Source of the DNA: Planctomycetales bacterium
GTDB taxonomy: Bacteria; Omnitrophota; Gorgyraeia; Gygaellales; Profunditerraquicolaceae
Length of the DNA stretch: 56,527 bases
Direction of reading: 5' to 3'
Assembly: GCA_005239725.1 (NCBI GenBank)
Contig: SBBM01000028.1
Location: 1 to 56,527 of the forward strand
Shown: positions 1 through 10,217 of the stretch, piece by piece
How the letters are laid out: each line of letters opens with the position of its first letter
Numbering within the stretch: position 1 is the stretch's first letter
Made by a program: the position numbers and the translations under genes
Notes under the pieces: generated by a model
What the model was told of the DNA's origin: nothing
Database searches by the model: none
The model's input: only the letters and a program-made list of their open reading frames with translations

Positions 1-6
1 CGTCCC

Positions 7-789
7 CTATTTAAGGGTTCGGACGAAATTACTTATTCGTCTGACTAAATCCCGTCTGCCTATATTTTCCTTTATTTTTTTGACAATCGCGCTACCTATG
101 ATTACGCCGTCGGCGAACCTGTGAACCTGTCTTACCTGATAAGGATTAGATACCCCAAAACCCACGCATACAGGTTTATCGGTATGCCTCTTTATTATTC
201 TTATATTATCCGCGATATCCGCGGGTAATTTCTGCCGGGGCCCGGTAACGCCGGTCAAAGAAACGTAATAAATAAAACCTCTGGACGCCTTTGATATTAA
301 TTTTATGCGCTGCCTGGTGCTTGTGGGCGCCAGGAAGAAGATAGTGTCCAGTTTAAATTTATTTGCCGCACGCACAAACGCCTTTCCCTCTTCAGGCGGC
401 ATGTCCGGGATTATTATACCGTCCACGCCTGCCTCCGCTGCCTTTCTGGCAAATTTATCTTCCCCGAAACAAAACACAGGGTTGTAATACGTCATCAGGC
501 ATAAAGGCATCTGCGTATGCTTGCGCACATCTTTTACTAATCCCAATATATTATCCAGGTTCACTTTATTTCTTAAAGCTGCCTGCGATGCCTCCTGGAT
601 TACCGGGCCATCAGCCATGGGGTCGGAAAAGGGGACGCCTAATTCCAGGATATCAACTCCGATGTTGGCAAATTCTATCGCCAGTTTTTGGGTGGTGTTC
701 AAGTCCGGATATCCGGCAGTTATAAAGGCAATAAAAGCCTTTCTCTTCTGCCTTTTTAATTCTTTAAATTTACGGCCTATTCTATTCAC
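7..789 (-). CDS. trpA: tryptophan synthase alpha subunit
   Basis: 260 aa; typical TrpA motifs ([26 protein letters not shown]); 4-bp overlap with trpB. Confidence 0.97.
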   Translation of the reverse strand: MNRIGRKFKELKRQKRKAFIAFITAGYPDLNTTQKLAIEFANIGVDILELGVPFSDPMADGPVIQEASQAALRNKVNLDNILGLVKDVRKHTQMPLCLMTYYNPVFCFGEDKFARKAAEAGVDGIIIPDMPPEEGKAFVRAANKFKLDTIFFLAPTSTRQRIKLISKASRGFIYYVSLTGVTGPRQKLPADIADNIRIIKRHTDKPVCVGFGVSNPYQVRQVHRFADGVIIGSAIVKKIKENIGRRDLVRRISNFVRTLK

Positions 790-1967
790 AACTTTAGTTT
801 TTCCGCCACTGTTTGAGTATCCTTATCCCCTCTCCCAGAGAGGCAAAGAATAACAATGGAATTCTTATTTATTTTTTTCTTTAGCTTGGTCAAATAAAAA
901 ACCGCATGCGCCGGCTCTAATGCCGGTAGTATACCTTCCAGCTCTGATAAGAGTTTAAATCCTTCCAGGGCCTCTTTATCGCTTACGGCAACATAAGAGG
1001 CCCGGCCTATTTTTTTATAATAGGCGTGCTCCGGACCTACGCCGGGATAGTCCAGCCCTGCGGCAATAGAATGGGCAATTTTTACCTGGCCGAATTTATC
1101 TTCCAGCAATCCGGACTTTGAGCCATGCAATACCCCCGTGCTTCCGGACACAAGTGTCGCCGCGTGCCTTCCTGAAAAAAGCCCGAAACCCGCTGCTTCA
1201 ACGCCGATGAATTTTACTTCTCTGTCGTTAAAGAATGGATAAAATAAACCCATAGCATTGCTTCCGCCGCCTACGCAGGCAACCAGGCAATCTGGCAACC
1301 GCTTTTCTTTTACCAGAATCTGTCTCCTTGCCTCACGGCCGATCACCGCCTGGAATTCTCTGACTATCAAAGGATAAGGATGCGGTCCGGCAACAGAACC
1401 AATAATATAATGCGTGGTGCGCACATTGGTCACCCAATCCCTTAAGCCTTCGGTCATAGCATCTTTTAATGTCTTTGAGCCGGTCTTAACCGGAATAACA
1501 CGCGCGCCTAATAATTTCATCCGGAAGACATTGAGTTTCTGCCTTTCAATGTCTTCTTCGCCCATATAGATATCGCATTTAAGGCCGAACATCGCGGAGA
1601 CAGTGGCAGTGGCAACGCCGTGCTGGCCAGCGCCAGTTTCGGCAATAATGCGTTTTTTCTTCATTCTTAAAGCCAGAAGAACCTGTCCCAGCGTATTATT
1701 TATTTTATGCGCGCCCGTATGCAAGAGGTCCTCTCTCTTCAGATAAACCTTTACTATGCCTAAATACCTGCTTAAATTTTTCGCCAAATACAAAGGCGTA
1801 GGTCTGCCCGCATATTCCTTTAAATAATAATCTAATTCTCCCTGAAAGACTTTATCGCGCTTTGCCTTTTTATATTCCCTCCCCAGCTCATCCAGGGCGT
1901 AGATAAGAGTTTCCGGAACAAATCTGCCGCCAAATTCCCCAAAATAACCTCTCTTATCCGGTAGCAT
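786..1967 (-). CDS. trpB: tryptophan synthase beta subunit
   Basis: 393 aa; [16 protein letters not shown]-lysine motif, [20 protein letters not shown]. Confidence 0.97.
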   Translation of the reverse strand: MLPDKRGYFGEFGGRFVPETLIYALDELGREYKKAKRDKVFQGELDYYLKEYAGRPTPLYLAKNLSRYLGIVKVYLKREDLLHTGAHKINNTLGQVLLALRMKKKRIIAETGAGQHGVATATVSAMFGLKCDIYMGEEDIERQKLNVFRMKLLGARVIPVKTGSKTLKDAMTEGLRDWVTNVRTTHYIIGSVAGPHPYPLIVREFQAVIGREARRQILVKEKRLPDCLVACVGGGSNAMGLFYPFFNDREVKFIGVEAAGFGLFSGRHAATLVSGSTGVLHGSKSGLLEDKFGQVKIAHSIAAGLDYPGVGPEHAYYKKIGRASYVAVSDKEALEGFKLLSELEGILPALEPAHAVFYLTKLKKKINKNSIVILCLSGRGDKDTQTVAEKLKL

Positions 1968-2039
1968 ATAACTCCGTCCTTCGTAGGGGAGGGTTCTCTC
2001 CGAGAACCGTCCCGTTTTTTTAACGTTTTTTAAACTTAC

Positions 2040-2402
2040 TTAAAAAGTAATCCGGTTATAATCCTTCGGGCAAAAATTAAAAAAATCCCTGAATTTATCC
2101 CCGAATTGCCTGAAACCCTCAAAGAAATCCCGCAATATCCCTTCTAGGCCCTGGCCAAACTGGGGATAATAATGCGGGCGTAAATATGGCTTCCAACAAA
2201 ATGCATTGTTAAAAGCCCATTTGAAGAAAAAAAGGCTTAAATACGCAAATAAATTTACCAATATTATCGCTACAACAAAAACAATAAGACAGCCGATAAG
2301 ACAACGTTGCCATTTCTTCTTCTTTTTAAGGAACTCTCCGCAAAAACGGCACTTTAGTGCTCTATCCTGTATCTCTTCAGCGCAATAAGGGCATTTTTTC
2401 AT
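2040..2402 (-). CDS. small zinc-ribbon membrane protein
   Basis: 120 aa; N-terminal CPYC...CRFC zinc ribbon followed by a hydrophobic helix. Confidence 0.75.
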   Translation of the reverse strand: MKKCPYCAEEIQDRALKCRFCGEFLKKKKKWQRCLIGCLIVFVVAIILVNLFAYLSLFFFKWAFNNAFCWKPYLRPHYYPQFGQGLEGILRDFFEGFRQFGDKFRDFFNFCPKDYNRITF

Positions 2403-2407
2403 TCTAT

Positions 2408-3028
2408 TTACCTTTTCCTTTTTGCCGCAGCGATAAATTCCTTTACTTTTTTGTGGTCTTTTTTACCGGGGCGCTTCTCTACCGAGCTGCACACATCCAC
2501 CCAATCCGGCCTTACGCATTCTACTGCTCGCCTGACATTGTGTGCGCTTAAACCGCCGGATAAAAATATGGGCCGCTTTAAACCGCCCACATGAAGAATA
2601 ATCTTCCAGTTAAATTTCTTGCCTGTACCGCCTGCCTTTTTCTCTGCAAACGTATCAAAGAGATAAGCAAACGAATTATATTTTAGCATATTCTTTAAAT
2701 CTATCTTATCTTTTATTTTAAAAGCCTTGATTACCTTATAATCTTTAAATCTTCTGCAAAATTCCGGAGATTCATCGCCGTGGAATTGCAGCATATCAAG
2801 CCCGCACATCCCGGCTATCCTGCGGATTTCCTTTTCCCGTTCATTCACAAATACGCCGATCTTTATGAGCCTATCAGGCAACCCTTTTATTATATCCTTC
2901 GCTTCTTCAGGGGCAATATAACGCGGGCTCTTTTTATAGAATACAAACCCCAAGGCATCGCATCCGGCATCGGTCGATGCAAGCGCATCATCAAGGTTAC
3001 TTATTCCGCATATTTTAACCTTTACCAA
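2408..3028 (-). CDS. trpF: phosphoribosylanthranilate isomerase
   Basis: 206 aa; VKICGI, QFHGDESPEFC, FLSGGLSAHNV, VDVCSSVE motifs. Confidence 0.96.
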   Translation of the reverse strand: MVKVKICGISNLDDALASTDAGCDALGFVFYKKSPRYIAPEEAKDIIKGLPDRLIKIGVFVNEREKEIRRIAGMCGLDMLQFHGDESPEFCRRFKDYKVIKAFKIKDKIDLKNMLKYNSFAYLFDTFAEKKAGGTGKKFNWKIILHVGGLKRPIFLSGGLSAHNVRRAVECVRPDWVDVCSSVEKRPGKKDHKKVKEFIAAAKRKR

Positions 3029-3807
3029 CCCATTACCTCTTCTATTTTCTTTTTTATATCCCCGGCCTCCATAAATGCAGTGCCGATCAAAACCGCTTTT
3101 GCCCCGAGGATCTTTAAGAACAATGTATCCTGGCGCGTTTTTATGCCACTCTCTACAACCACAGGTTTATCCTTAGGAATTAAGGGGAAAAGTTTCTCGG
3201 TAATCCTAAAATCCACTTCCAGAGTATGCAAATCCCGGTTGTTTATCCCGATGAGCGTAACCTCTTTCATGCCGAGCACCTTCTTTAGTTCTTTCTCGTT
3301 ATGGACTTCTACCAAAGAATCAAGGCCGAGGGTATTCGTCAGGTTGATTAATTCGGATAATTTATCCTTGCTTAATAAATCCGCAATCAGCAATATCGCG
3401 TCTGCCCCGAAAAAACGCGATTCATAAACCTGGTACGGTTCTAATATAAAGTCTTTTCTTAGGACCGGCAAGTTTACGGTGTTTTTAATTTCGTTAATAT
3501 GAGAAAGGTTCCCCTGAAAAAAATCTTCTTCTGTCAATACGGAAATAGCCTGGGCGCCGGCATCCTGATAAACCCTGGCTATCTCCTGAGGGTTAAAGTC
3601 CTGGCGGATGACCCCCCCTGACGGAGACGCCCTTTTAATCTCGGCAATAAGAGAAATCTCATTTTTCTTATTTATGGCTTCAATAAACGGCCGCGCCGGG
3701 CCAAGCGCCTGCGCCTTTGCCTTTAAATCTTCTTCCGGAAAACTCTGCCTGGCTAAAAGTATTCTTGCCTTTTTCTTTGCGGTTATCTCTTTTAGCGCGT
3801 CTTTCAC
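3022..3807 (-). CDS. trpC: indole-3-glycerol phosphate synthase
   Basis: 261 aa; SLIAEIKRASPSGG, LRKDFI, GINNRDL, VVESGI motifs. Confidence 0.97.
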   Translation of the reverse strand: MKDALKEITAKKKARILLARQSFPEEDLKAKAQALGPARPFIEAINKKNEISLIAEIKRASPSGGVIRQDFNPQEIARVYQDAGAQAISVLTEEDFFQGNLSHINEIKNTVNLPVLRKDFILEPYQVYESRFFGADAILLIADLLSKDKLSELINLTNTLGLDSLVEVHNEKELKKVLGMKEVTLIGINNRDLHTLEVDFRITEKLFPLIPKDKPVVVESGIKTRQDTLFLKILGAKAVLIGTAFMEAGDIKKKIEEVMGW

Positions 3808-4814
3808 TTTTTAGAATACCCCTTCAATAACTCCAACTCCTTCAGGGCCGCCCCTGAATCTATGGATTCAACGGCCAATTTTATTCCATCTTTTATAGAA
3901 CTTGCCTTGTCCGCCGCGTATATTGCTGCTGCAGCATTCAAAATAACTATATCCCTCTTGGGCCCGTCTTCGCCCTTCAAGATACTCATAATAATACCGG
4001 CATTTTCAGAAATTGTACCGCCCATAAGGTCTTTTAACTCCGCCCTTTTAAATCCGAACTCTTCAGGGGTTATTTCGTAATTTTTTAATTTTCCCTGCCT
4101 GGCTTCGCCGACAAATGTCTTGGCAGTCGTGGTTATTTCATCCAGCCCGTCTTCTCCGTGGACTACGAGGGCGCAGGATGAGCCCAGGTTATTCAACACC
4201 TCGGCAAGGACAGCAGTCCATTTTTTATCGTATACGCCCACCAGCTGATGAGTGGCGCCGGCAGGGTTGCTTAAAGGGCCTAAAATATTAAATATGGTCT
4301 TTCTGCCGATCTCTTTTCTTGCCGGCATGGCATGTTTCATTGCCGGATGCAGGTTCTGGGCGAATAAAAAGGCGATGCCGATTTCATCCAGGCATTTTTC
4401 CACTTTTTCTTTAGGCATATTTATATCCACGCCCAGGGCCTCAAGGACATCCGCGCTCCCGCAGCAACTGGAAACCGAACGGTTGCCATGCTTGGCCACG
4501 GTAATCCCGCACCCGGAAACAACAAAGGCTACGGCAGTGGAAATATTAAAAGTCCCTTTTTTGTCTCCGCCTGTGCCGCAGGTATCCAAAATATCCTTTT
4601 TGGAAACTGAAATTGGAGTGGCCTGCCGGCGCATTACTTCTACGGCTGCGGTTAATTCCTGAACAGTCTCCCCTTTCTCTTCCAGGGCAAGCAGAAAAAA
4701 AACTATCTCCTCCGTATGCGCCTTGCCCGACATAATCTCCTGCATAACTAAACGCATATCCTGAGCCGAAAGGTTTTTTTTCTTTAATAGTTTCTGGGTC
4801 GCTTCAATAATCAT
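3804..4814 (-). CDS. trpD: anthranilate phosphoribosyltransferase
   Basis: 336 aa; DTCGTGGDKKGTFNIST, KHGNRSVSS, NILGPLSNPA motifs. Confidence 0.97.
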   Translation of the reverse strand: MIIEATQKLLKKKNLSAQDMRLVMQEIMSGKAHTEEIVFFLLALEEKGETVQELTAAVEVMRRQATPISVSKKDILDTCGTGGDKKGTFNISTAVAFVVSGCGITVAKHGNRSVSSCCGSADVLEALGVDINMPKEKVEKCLDEIGIAFLFAQNLHPAMKHAMPARKEIGRKTIFNILGPLSNPAGATHQLVGVYDKKWTAVLAEVLNNLGSSCALVVHGEDGLDEITTTAKTFVGEARQGKLKNYEITPEEFGFKRAELKDLMGGTISENAGIIMSILKGEDGPKRDIVILNAAAAIYAADKASSIKDGIKLAVESIDSGAALKELELLKGYSKK

Positions 4815-5383
4815 TTCAGGTTAATGAAATTTTTTAAAATATCCTTCCCCGCCTTTGTCAAAATAGATTCCGGATGAAACTGCACACCCCACAACGGATA
4901 CTTCTTGTGCTTTAAACCCATAATTTCTTTTTCCTTTGTCCAGGCGATTACTTTAAGGGCAGCCGGCAGGCTTTTCTTTTCCACAAGCAAAGAATGATAC
5001 CTCGTGCCTTGAAAAGGGCTGGGTATACCTTTAAAAATTCCCTCTCTGTCATGGTATATCAAAGAGGTTTTGCCGTGCATAATCCTTTTACCGATTATAA
5101 TCTTTCCGCCGTAAACATACCCTATGGCCTGATGCCCGAGACAGACCCCCAGCATCGGAATCCTGCCTGCGAATTCCTTGATTACATCGCAGGAAATACC
5201 GGCGTCTTCCGGCCTCCCCGGGCCGGGAGAAATAACTATTTTTTCCGGCTTCATGCGCTTAATCTGGCTTAAGTTTATTTTATCGTTCCGGAATACCTTG
5301 ATATCCTTGCCGAGTTCACCCAGATACTGCACGAGGTTATAAGTAAACGAATCATAATTATCAATCATCAATATCATAGTCAA
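4811..5383 (-). CDS. trpG: anthranilate/aminodeoxychorismate synthase glutamine amidotransferase component
   Basis: 190 aa; DNYDSFTYNLVQYLGELG, GVCLGHQAIG, HPESI; TTG start at 5383 or ATG at 5377, with GAGGG upstream. Confidence 0.93.
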   Translation of the reverse strand: MTMILMIDNYDSFTYNLVQYLGELGKDIKVFRNDKINLSQIKRMKPEKIVISPGPGRPEDAGISCDVIKEFAGRIPMLGVCLGHQAIGYVYGGKIIIGKRIMHGKTSLIYHDREGIFKGIPSPFQGTRYHSLLVEKKSLPAALKVIAWTKEKEIMGLKHKKYPLWGVQFHPESILTKAGKDILKNFINLK

Positions 5384-5392
5384 CCCTCGAAG

Positions 5393-5509
5393 TTTTAGCG
5401 TTTAGCGGATAGCGTTTTCCCGCTCAGAGTTTTCGTTTCGGCGGGAACCCGCATAGCGGGAAGCGTATAGTTTTTTCTATCCGCTATACGCTCTACGCTA
5501 TGCGCTATT
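5393..5509. repeat. Palindromic intergenic repeat, family R1 (AGCGTTTAGCGGATAGCGTTTTCCCGCTCAGAGTTTTCGTTTCGGCGGGAxCCCGCATAGCGGGAAGCG)
   Basis: Near-identical core at 41292-41413 and 46583-46684; outer arms AGCGGATAGCG / CTATCCGCTATACGCT inverted. Confidence 0.9.
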
Positions 5510-6767
5510 CTTTCTCCCTCCAGATCCTGGCGCCCAACGCTTCTAATTTTTTATCCAGGTTTTCATAGCCCCGCTCAAGGTGATAAATCCTGGATATCGA
5601 AGTTTTACCGCGCGCTGCCAGCCCCGCCAATACCAGTGAGGCGGAAGCGCGTAAGTCAGAAGCCATAACCGGAGCACCCGACAAACCCTTTACGCCCTCT
5701 ATAATAGCATGGGGGCCTTCTCTTTGAATGCGGGCACCCATACGGTTAAGTTCGGCTACATGCATAAACCTGTCGGGATAAATCTTTTCGGTAATTACGC
5801 TTATGCCGGGCACCAAGCACATCAGGCTCATTATCTGCGCCTGCATATCGGTGGGAAACCCCGGATAGGGAAGGGTATTGACATTCACAGGCTTTAGGCG
5901 GCGTTTAGGTCTGACGCGCATAGAACCATTATTGCCGATTAGGGAAACCCCTGCCTCATCCAGCTTATCAATCACCGCGCCTAAATGCTGAGGCAATATA
6001 TTTTTTATGACTATGTCCCCGCCGGTAATAAGCGAGGCAATCATGAATGTGCCTGCTTCAATACGGTCGGGTATTACCGTATATTCCGCGCCGTGCAGAT
6101 GTTTTACCCCTTCTATTTCTATAATAGGAGTGCCGTGGCCTTTTATCTTTGCGCCCATTTTAATCAAAAACTCCGCTAAGTCCGCAACTTCCGGCTCGCA
6201 GGCCGCGGACTCAATCACGGTTTTACCGTGGGCAAGAGTTGCCGCCATCATCACATTGTCGGTCGCCAGGACTGAAGAGCCGTAGACACCGCCTAAATAC
6301 ATATGATTACCTTTAAGTTTACGCGCCTTAGCCACTACATACCCGGATTCAATATTAACATCAGCCCCCAATGCCTTAATGCCTTTAATATGCAAATCCA
6401 CCGGCCTTATGCCGATAACGCAGCCCCCGGGCAGGGAGACTTTAGCCTTTTTAAACCTGGCTAAAAGAGGGCCTAAAACGCAGAATGAAGCGCGCATAGT
6501 CGAAACGAGCCTGTAGTCGGCAACGTAATTCTTATTGCCGCTGGCCCCAACGATCACCCTTCCTTTGTCGTATTCCACACCCTTACCTAAAGAACGCAGT
6601 ATCTTTAGCATTGTATTGATATCCCGCAGGGAAGGCACCCCCTTGATCAGACAGGAATCATCGGTCAACAACGTTGCCGCCAGTATCGGTAACGTCGAAT
6701 TTTTTGAACCGGAGACAGAAACCCCTCCTTTAAGTCGTTGGCCGCCTTCGATAACTAATTTATCCAT
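5505..6767 (-). CDS. murA: UDP-N-acetylglucosamine 1-carboxyvinyltransferase
   Basis: 420 aa; SGSKNSTLPILAA, GGCVIGIRPVDLH (catalytic Cys present), PDRIEAGTF. Confidence 0.97.
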   Translation of the reverse strand: MDKLVIEGGQRLKGGVSVSGSKNSTLPILAATLLTDDSCLIKGVPSLRDINTMLKILRSLGKGVEYDKGRVIVGASGNKNYVADYRLVSTMRASFCVLGPLLARFKKAKVSLPGGCVIGIRPVDLHIKGIKALGADVNIESGYVVAKARKLKGNHMYLGGVYGSSVLATDNVMMAATLAHGKTVIESAACEPEVADLAEFLIKMGAKIKGHGTPIIEIEGVKHLHGAEYTVIPDRIEAGTFMIASLITGGDIVIKNILPQHLGAVIDKLDEAGVSLIGNNGSMRVRPKRRLKPVNVNTLPYPGFPTDMQAQIMSLMCLVPGISVITEKIYPDRFMHVAELNRMGARIQREGPHAIIEGVKGLSGAPVMASDLRASASLVLAGLAARGKTSISRIYHLERGYENLDKKLEALGARIWREKE

Positions 6768-6768
6768 T

Positions 6769-7593
6769 TTAGCTCATCCCTTTTTGCGCTGCTACAAACC
6801 TGCTTATATTGCTATAATCCTTTATAACCTCTATTATATTAAAATATCCGCTTTCTTGAAGCAAATTTTGGATATCTTTCCCTTGATTAAAACCCATTTC
6901 CATGATTAAAAAACCGTTGCCTTTCAAATAAGGCGGTGACTCCTTTATTATGCGTCTGTAAAAATCAAGGCCATCCGGCCCGCCGTCTAAAGCAACCGCC
7001 GGTTCAGACTGCACCTCCCTGGATAAGCCTTTTATATCCCCCCTTGCAACATATGGGGGGTTAGAAACAATTACATCGTAACTTATAACTCCTAACTCCT
7101 GCCTGCCGGCAGGCAGGACGTAACTAGCAAATAAGTCACTCTGGATAAACCTGATTTTATCACTGACATTATTTAATCTGGCGTTCTCCCTGGCCAGGTG
7201 CAATGCGCCTTCGGAGATATCAATTGCGTCAATCTTTACCCCGGATAACAATTTTGCCAAAGATACGGCGATGCAACCTGAGCCTGTGCCGGCATCCAGG
7301 ATATTAACACTTGATACTTGACACTTGATACCTGACACAATCTTTAAAGCTGTCTCTACCAAAATTTCCGTTTCCGGCCGCGGTATTAATACATCTTTAT
7401 TGACTTTAAATTCCAACCCCATGAATTCAGTCTTGCCCAATATATATTCCAATGGTTCGCCGGAAATCCTTCTTTTTAATACGCCTGCCGCCGCATTCCT
7501 GGTATTTGTGTCTAACGTCGCATTTTTATTCAAATATAAAGACAACCTGTCGCAATTTAATAATTCGGCAAATAAAACTTCAGCCTCATTCAT
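6769..7593 (-). CDS. prmC: peptide chain release factor N5-glutamine methyltransferase
   Basis: 274 aa; [27 protein letters not shown]; contains two repeat-derived segments. Confidence 0.95.
   Translation of the reverse strand: MNEAEVLFAELLNCDRLSLYLNKNATLDTNTRNAAAGVLKRRISGEPLEYILGKTEFMGLEFKVNKDVLIPRPETEILVETALKIVSGIKCQVSSVNILDAGTGSGCIAVSLAKLLSGVKIDAIDISEGALHLARENARLNNVSDKIRFIQSDLFASYVLPAGRQELGVISYDVIVSNPPYVARGDIKGLSREVQSEPAVALDGGPDGLDFYRRIIKESPPYLKGNGFLIMEMGFNQGKDIQNLLQESGYFNIIEVIKDYSNISRFVAAQKGMS
7081..7127. repeat. Repeat-like palindromic segment inside prmC (CCTGCCTGCCGGCAGGCAGG core, family R5)
   Basis: Perfect palindrome core; related GCCTGACGGCAGGC cores at 47966-47990 and 51668-51690; encodes [15 protein letters not shown]. 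Confidence 0.8.
7306..7338. repeat. Tandem-like repeat inside prmC (ACACTTGATACTTGACACTTGATACCTGACAC)
   Basis: Repeated ACTTGATAC/TTGACAC units; encodes CQVSSVN-type segment between RPETE and DAGTGSG motifs. Confidence 0.75.
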
Positions 7594-8653
7594 TCTCTTG
7601 TGTTCTCTCTCGGGCGGCCTTTATCAGGGCATCGGATATTTCATCCAAATCCCCTTCCAATACAGATTCTAGCTGGTGGGTTGTAAAATTTATACGGTGG
7701 TCGGTAACCCTGCGGTCAGGAAAATTGTAAGTGCGGATTTTTTCACTCCTGTCGCCGGTGCCTATCTGCGACTTCCTGGCTGCGGAAATCTTTTTAAAAT
7801 CCTCCTGCCTCTTCATATCCAGAAGCCTTGCGCGCAAAATTCTCATAGCCTTTGTCTTGTTCTTTATCTGCGAACGCTCATCCTGACAGGCAACCACAAC
7901 ACCCGAGGGTATATGCGTAATCCTTACTGCGGAATCCGTCTTCTGCATATGTTGCCCCCCGGGGCCGGAAGAACGGTAAGTATCTATCCGCAGGTCAGCG
8001 GGCGAAATTTCAAATTCGACTTCTTCCGGTTCAACCAGCACCGCAACTGTCGCTGTTGAAGTATGGATTCTGCCCTGGGCCTCAGTATCCGGCACGCGCT
8101 GCACCCGGTGCACGCCGCTTTCAAACTTAAGCCGTTTATAGGCATCCCTGCCTTTTACGCCGAAGACCACTTCTTTAAACCCGCCCATCTCGGTTTCACT
8201 GGCAGACAAAATTTGCACGCTCCAGCCTTTTTGCGCGGCATATTTGGTATACATACGGTAAAGGTCGGTGGCAAATAAAGCCGCCTCTAATCCGCCTGTT
8301 CCCTGGCGTATTTCCACAATTATATCTTTTCCCGCGTCTTCATCCTCGCCTGCCAGGGCAACGTTTATTTTTTCTTCTATACCGGCTTGTTTTGCCTTTA
8401 AGTCCGCAAGTTCCCTTTTAGCCAACTCCAGGAAATCGGAATCATGCTTTTCCTTAAACACGCCTGCCAGGGTATCTATCTCTGCGGATATGTTTTTATA
8501 CTCCTTAAACATGGAGACCAGATCCCGCAAATCCGCAAACTCCCTGGCCAATTTATTGCGCTGTTCAATGTTTGCAATAACTTCGCTTGAAGCCAAAAGC
8601 CCTTCAATCTCATGATAGCGCGCCTCTAATTTTTCCAATTGCTTAATATCCAT
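7586..8653 (-). CDS. prfA: peptide chain release factor 1
   Basis: 355 aa; [26 protein letters not shown] (GGQ motif). Confidence 0.97.
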   Translation of the reverse strand: MDIKQLEKLEARYHEIEGLLASSEVIANIEQRNKLAREFADLRDLVSMFKEYKNISAEIDTLAGVFKEKHDSDFLELAKRELADLKAKQAGIEEKINVALAGEDEDAGKDIIVEIRQGTGGLEAALFATDLYRMYTKYAAQKGWSVQILSASETEMGGFKEVVFGVKGRDAYKRLKFESGVHRVQRVPDTEAQGRIHTSTATVAVLVEPEEVEFEISPADLRIDTYRSSGPGGQHMQKTDSAVRITHIPSGVVVACQDERSQIKNKTKAMRILRARLLDMKRQEDFKKISAARKSQIGTGDRSEKIRTYNFPDRRVTDHRINFTTHQLESVLEGDLDEISDALIKAARERTQENE

Positions 8654-8658
8654 ACAAC

Positions 8659-8859
8659 TTATTTTTTCCCATATTTTTTCATAAATTTATCAACCCGACC
8701 TGCGGAATCCACAAATTTCTGCTTTCCCGTAAAAAATGGGTGGCACTTTGAGCATATCTCAACCCTGATATTCGGGCGGGTCGAGCGGGTGTGGATTGTC
8801 TCGCCACAGGCGCAGACTATTGTCGCATCTTTGTAATTAGGGTGAATTTTATCCTTCAT
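8659..8859 (-). CDS. rpmE: 50S ribosomal protein L31
   Basis: 66 aa; [64 protein letters not shown] Shine-Dalgarno upstream. Confidence 0.98.
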   Translation of the reverse strand: MKDKIHPNYKDATIVCACGETIHTRSTRPNIRVEICSKCHPFFTGKQKFVDSAGRVDKFMKKYGKK

Positions 8860-8886
8860 CTCTATCCTCCCTCGTTTGATTTTGTT

Positions 8887-8925
8887 TTAATTACTAGTTA
8901 CTCGTTACCAGTTTGCTCGTCACTG
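8887..8925. repeat. Partial copy of repeat family R2 (TTACTAGTTACTCGTTACCAGTTTGCTCGTCACTG)
   Basis: Matches right arm of R2 elements at 21626, 22835 and 31098. Confidence 0.75.
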
Positions 8926-8927
8926 CT

Positions 8928-10211
8928 TTATTGATTCATGCTGTTTAAGAAATCTTCGTTATTCTTTGTCTTTAACAGTTTTTCAATCAGTAACTCCATT
9001 GCCTCCACGTTATTTAATTCATTTAAAACCTTGCGCAATATCCAAACCTTCTGCAATTCATTCTGCTCCAAAAGTAATTCTTCATGGCGGGTATTGGAAC
9101 GCTTTATGTCTATTGCCGGATAAATCCTGCGCTGGAAGAGGTTCCTGTCAAGCTGCAATTCCATGTTGCCCGTGCCTTTAAATTCCTCGAAGATAACTTC
9201 ATCCATACGGCTCCCCGTATCAACGAGGGCGGTAGCGATAATAGTAAGGCTCCCCCCTTCTTCGATTGCCCTTGCCGCGCCGAAGAAACGTTTCGGTTTT
9301 TGTAAGGCATTTGAATCAATGCCTCCGGAGAGAACCTTGCCGCTATGCGGCATAACCGCGTTGTAGGCCCTGGCCAAACGGGTTATACTGTCCAAAAGGA
9401 TTACCACATCTTTTTTGTGTTCGACCAGACGTTTGGCCTTTTCCAGGACTATTTCGGCAACCTGGATGTGCCTTTCCGGCGGTTCATCGAAAGTCGAAGA
9501 TATTACTTCTCCCTTAACGTGCCTCTGCATATCGGTAACTTCTTCCGGGCGCTCGTCTATCAAAAGCACAATCAGGATGACATCGGGGTTATTTGCGGTT
9601 ATGCCGTTGGCTATCTTCTGCAGTAAGACCGTCTTTCCGCTGTAAGGCTGGGCAACAATAAGCCCGCGCTGCCCTTTTCCCAAAGGAGTAAGCAGGCTCA
9701 TAATGCGCATGGATATCTCATCCGGCTTGGTCTCCAGGTTAAACCGGTCATGAGGGTATATCGGAGTGAGATTATCAAAAAGGACTTTCTCTTTAGCCTC
9801 CTCCGGATTTTCAAAATTCACCGCCTCAACTTTCAAAAGGGCAAAATATTTCTCCCCCTCTTTCGGCGGCCGGATCTGTCCGCTTACCGTATCCCCGGTG
9901 CGCAGATCAAACTTCCTTATCTGGGAAGGAGAAATGTATATGTCATCCGGGCAGGGTAGGTAATTATAGTTCGGAGACCTCAGGAAACCGAAACCCTCAG
10001 GCAATATTTCCAAGATACCTTCCCCAAACATAAGACCCTCTTTTTCCGCCTGGGCGGAAAGCAGTTTAAAAATAAGCTCCTGTTTTTTAAGCCCGCTTAA
10101 CCCGTTAACATTCAGCTCTCTGGCAATTTTATTTAGTTCCGCAATTTTCATATCCTTCAATTTGCTAATGTCTAATTTCTCCACAACATCCTCCTTGCCC
10201 AGAAAGGGCAT
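8928..10211 (-). CDS. rho: transcription termination factor Rho
   Basis: 427 aa; [50 protein letters not shown]. Confidence 0.98.
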   Translation of the reverse strand: MPFLGKEDVVEKLDISKLKDMKIAELNKIARELNVNGLSGLKKQELIFKLLSAQAEKEGLMFGEGILEILPEGFGFLRSPNYNYLPCPDDIYISPSQIRKFDLRTGDTVSGQIRPPKEGEKYFALLKVEAVNFENPEEAKEKVLFDNLTPIYPHDRFNLETKPDEISMRIMSLLTPLGKGQRGLIVAQPYSGKTVLLQKIANGITANNPDVILIVLLIDERPEEVTDMQRHVKGEVISSTFDEPPERHIQVAEIVLEKAKRLVEHKKDVVILLDSITRLARAYNAVMPHSGKVLSGGIDSNALQKPKRFFGAARAIEEGGSLTIIATALVDTGSRMDEVIFEEFKGTGNMELQLDRNLFQRRIYPAIDIKRSNTRHEELLLEQNELQKVWILRKVLNELNNVEAMELLIEKLLKTKNNEDFLNSMNQ

Positions 10212-10217
10212 ACCGGC

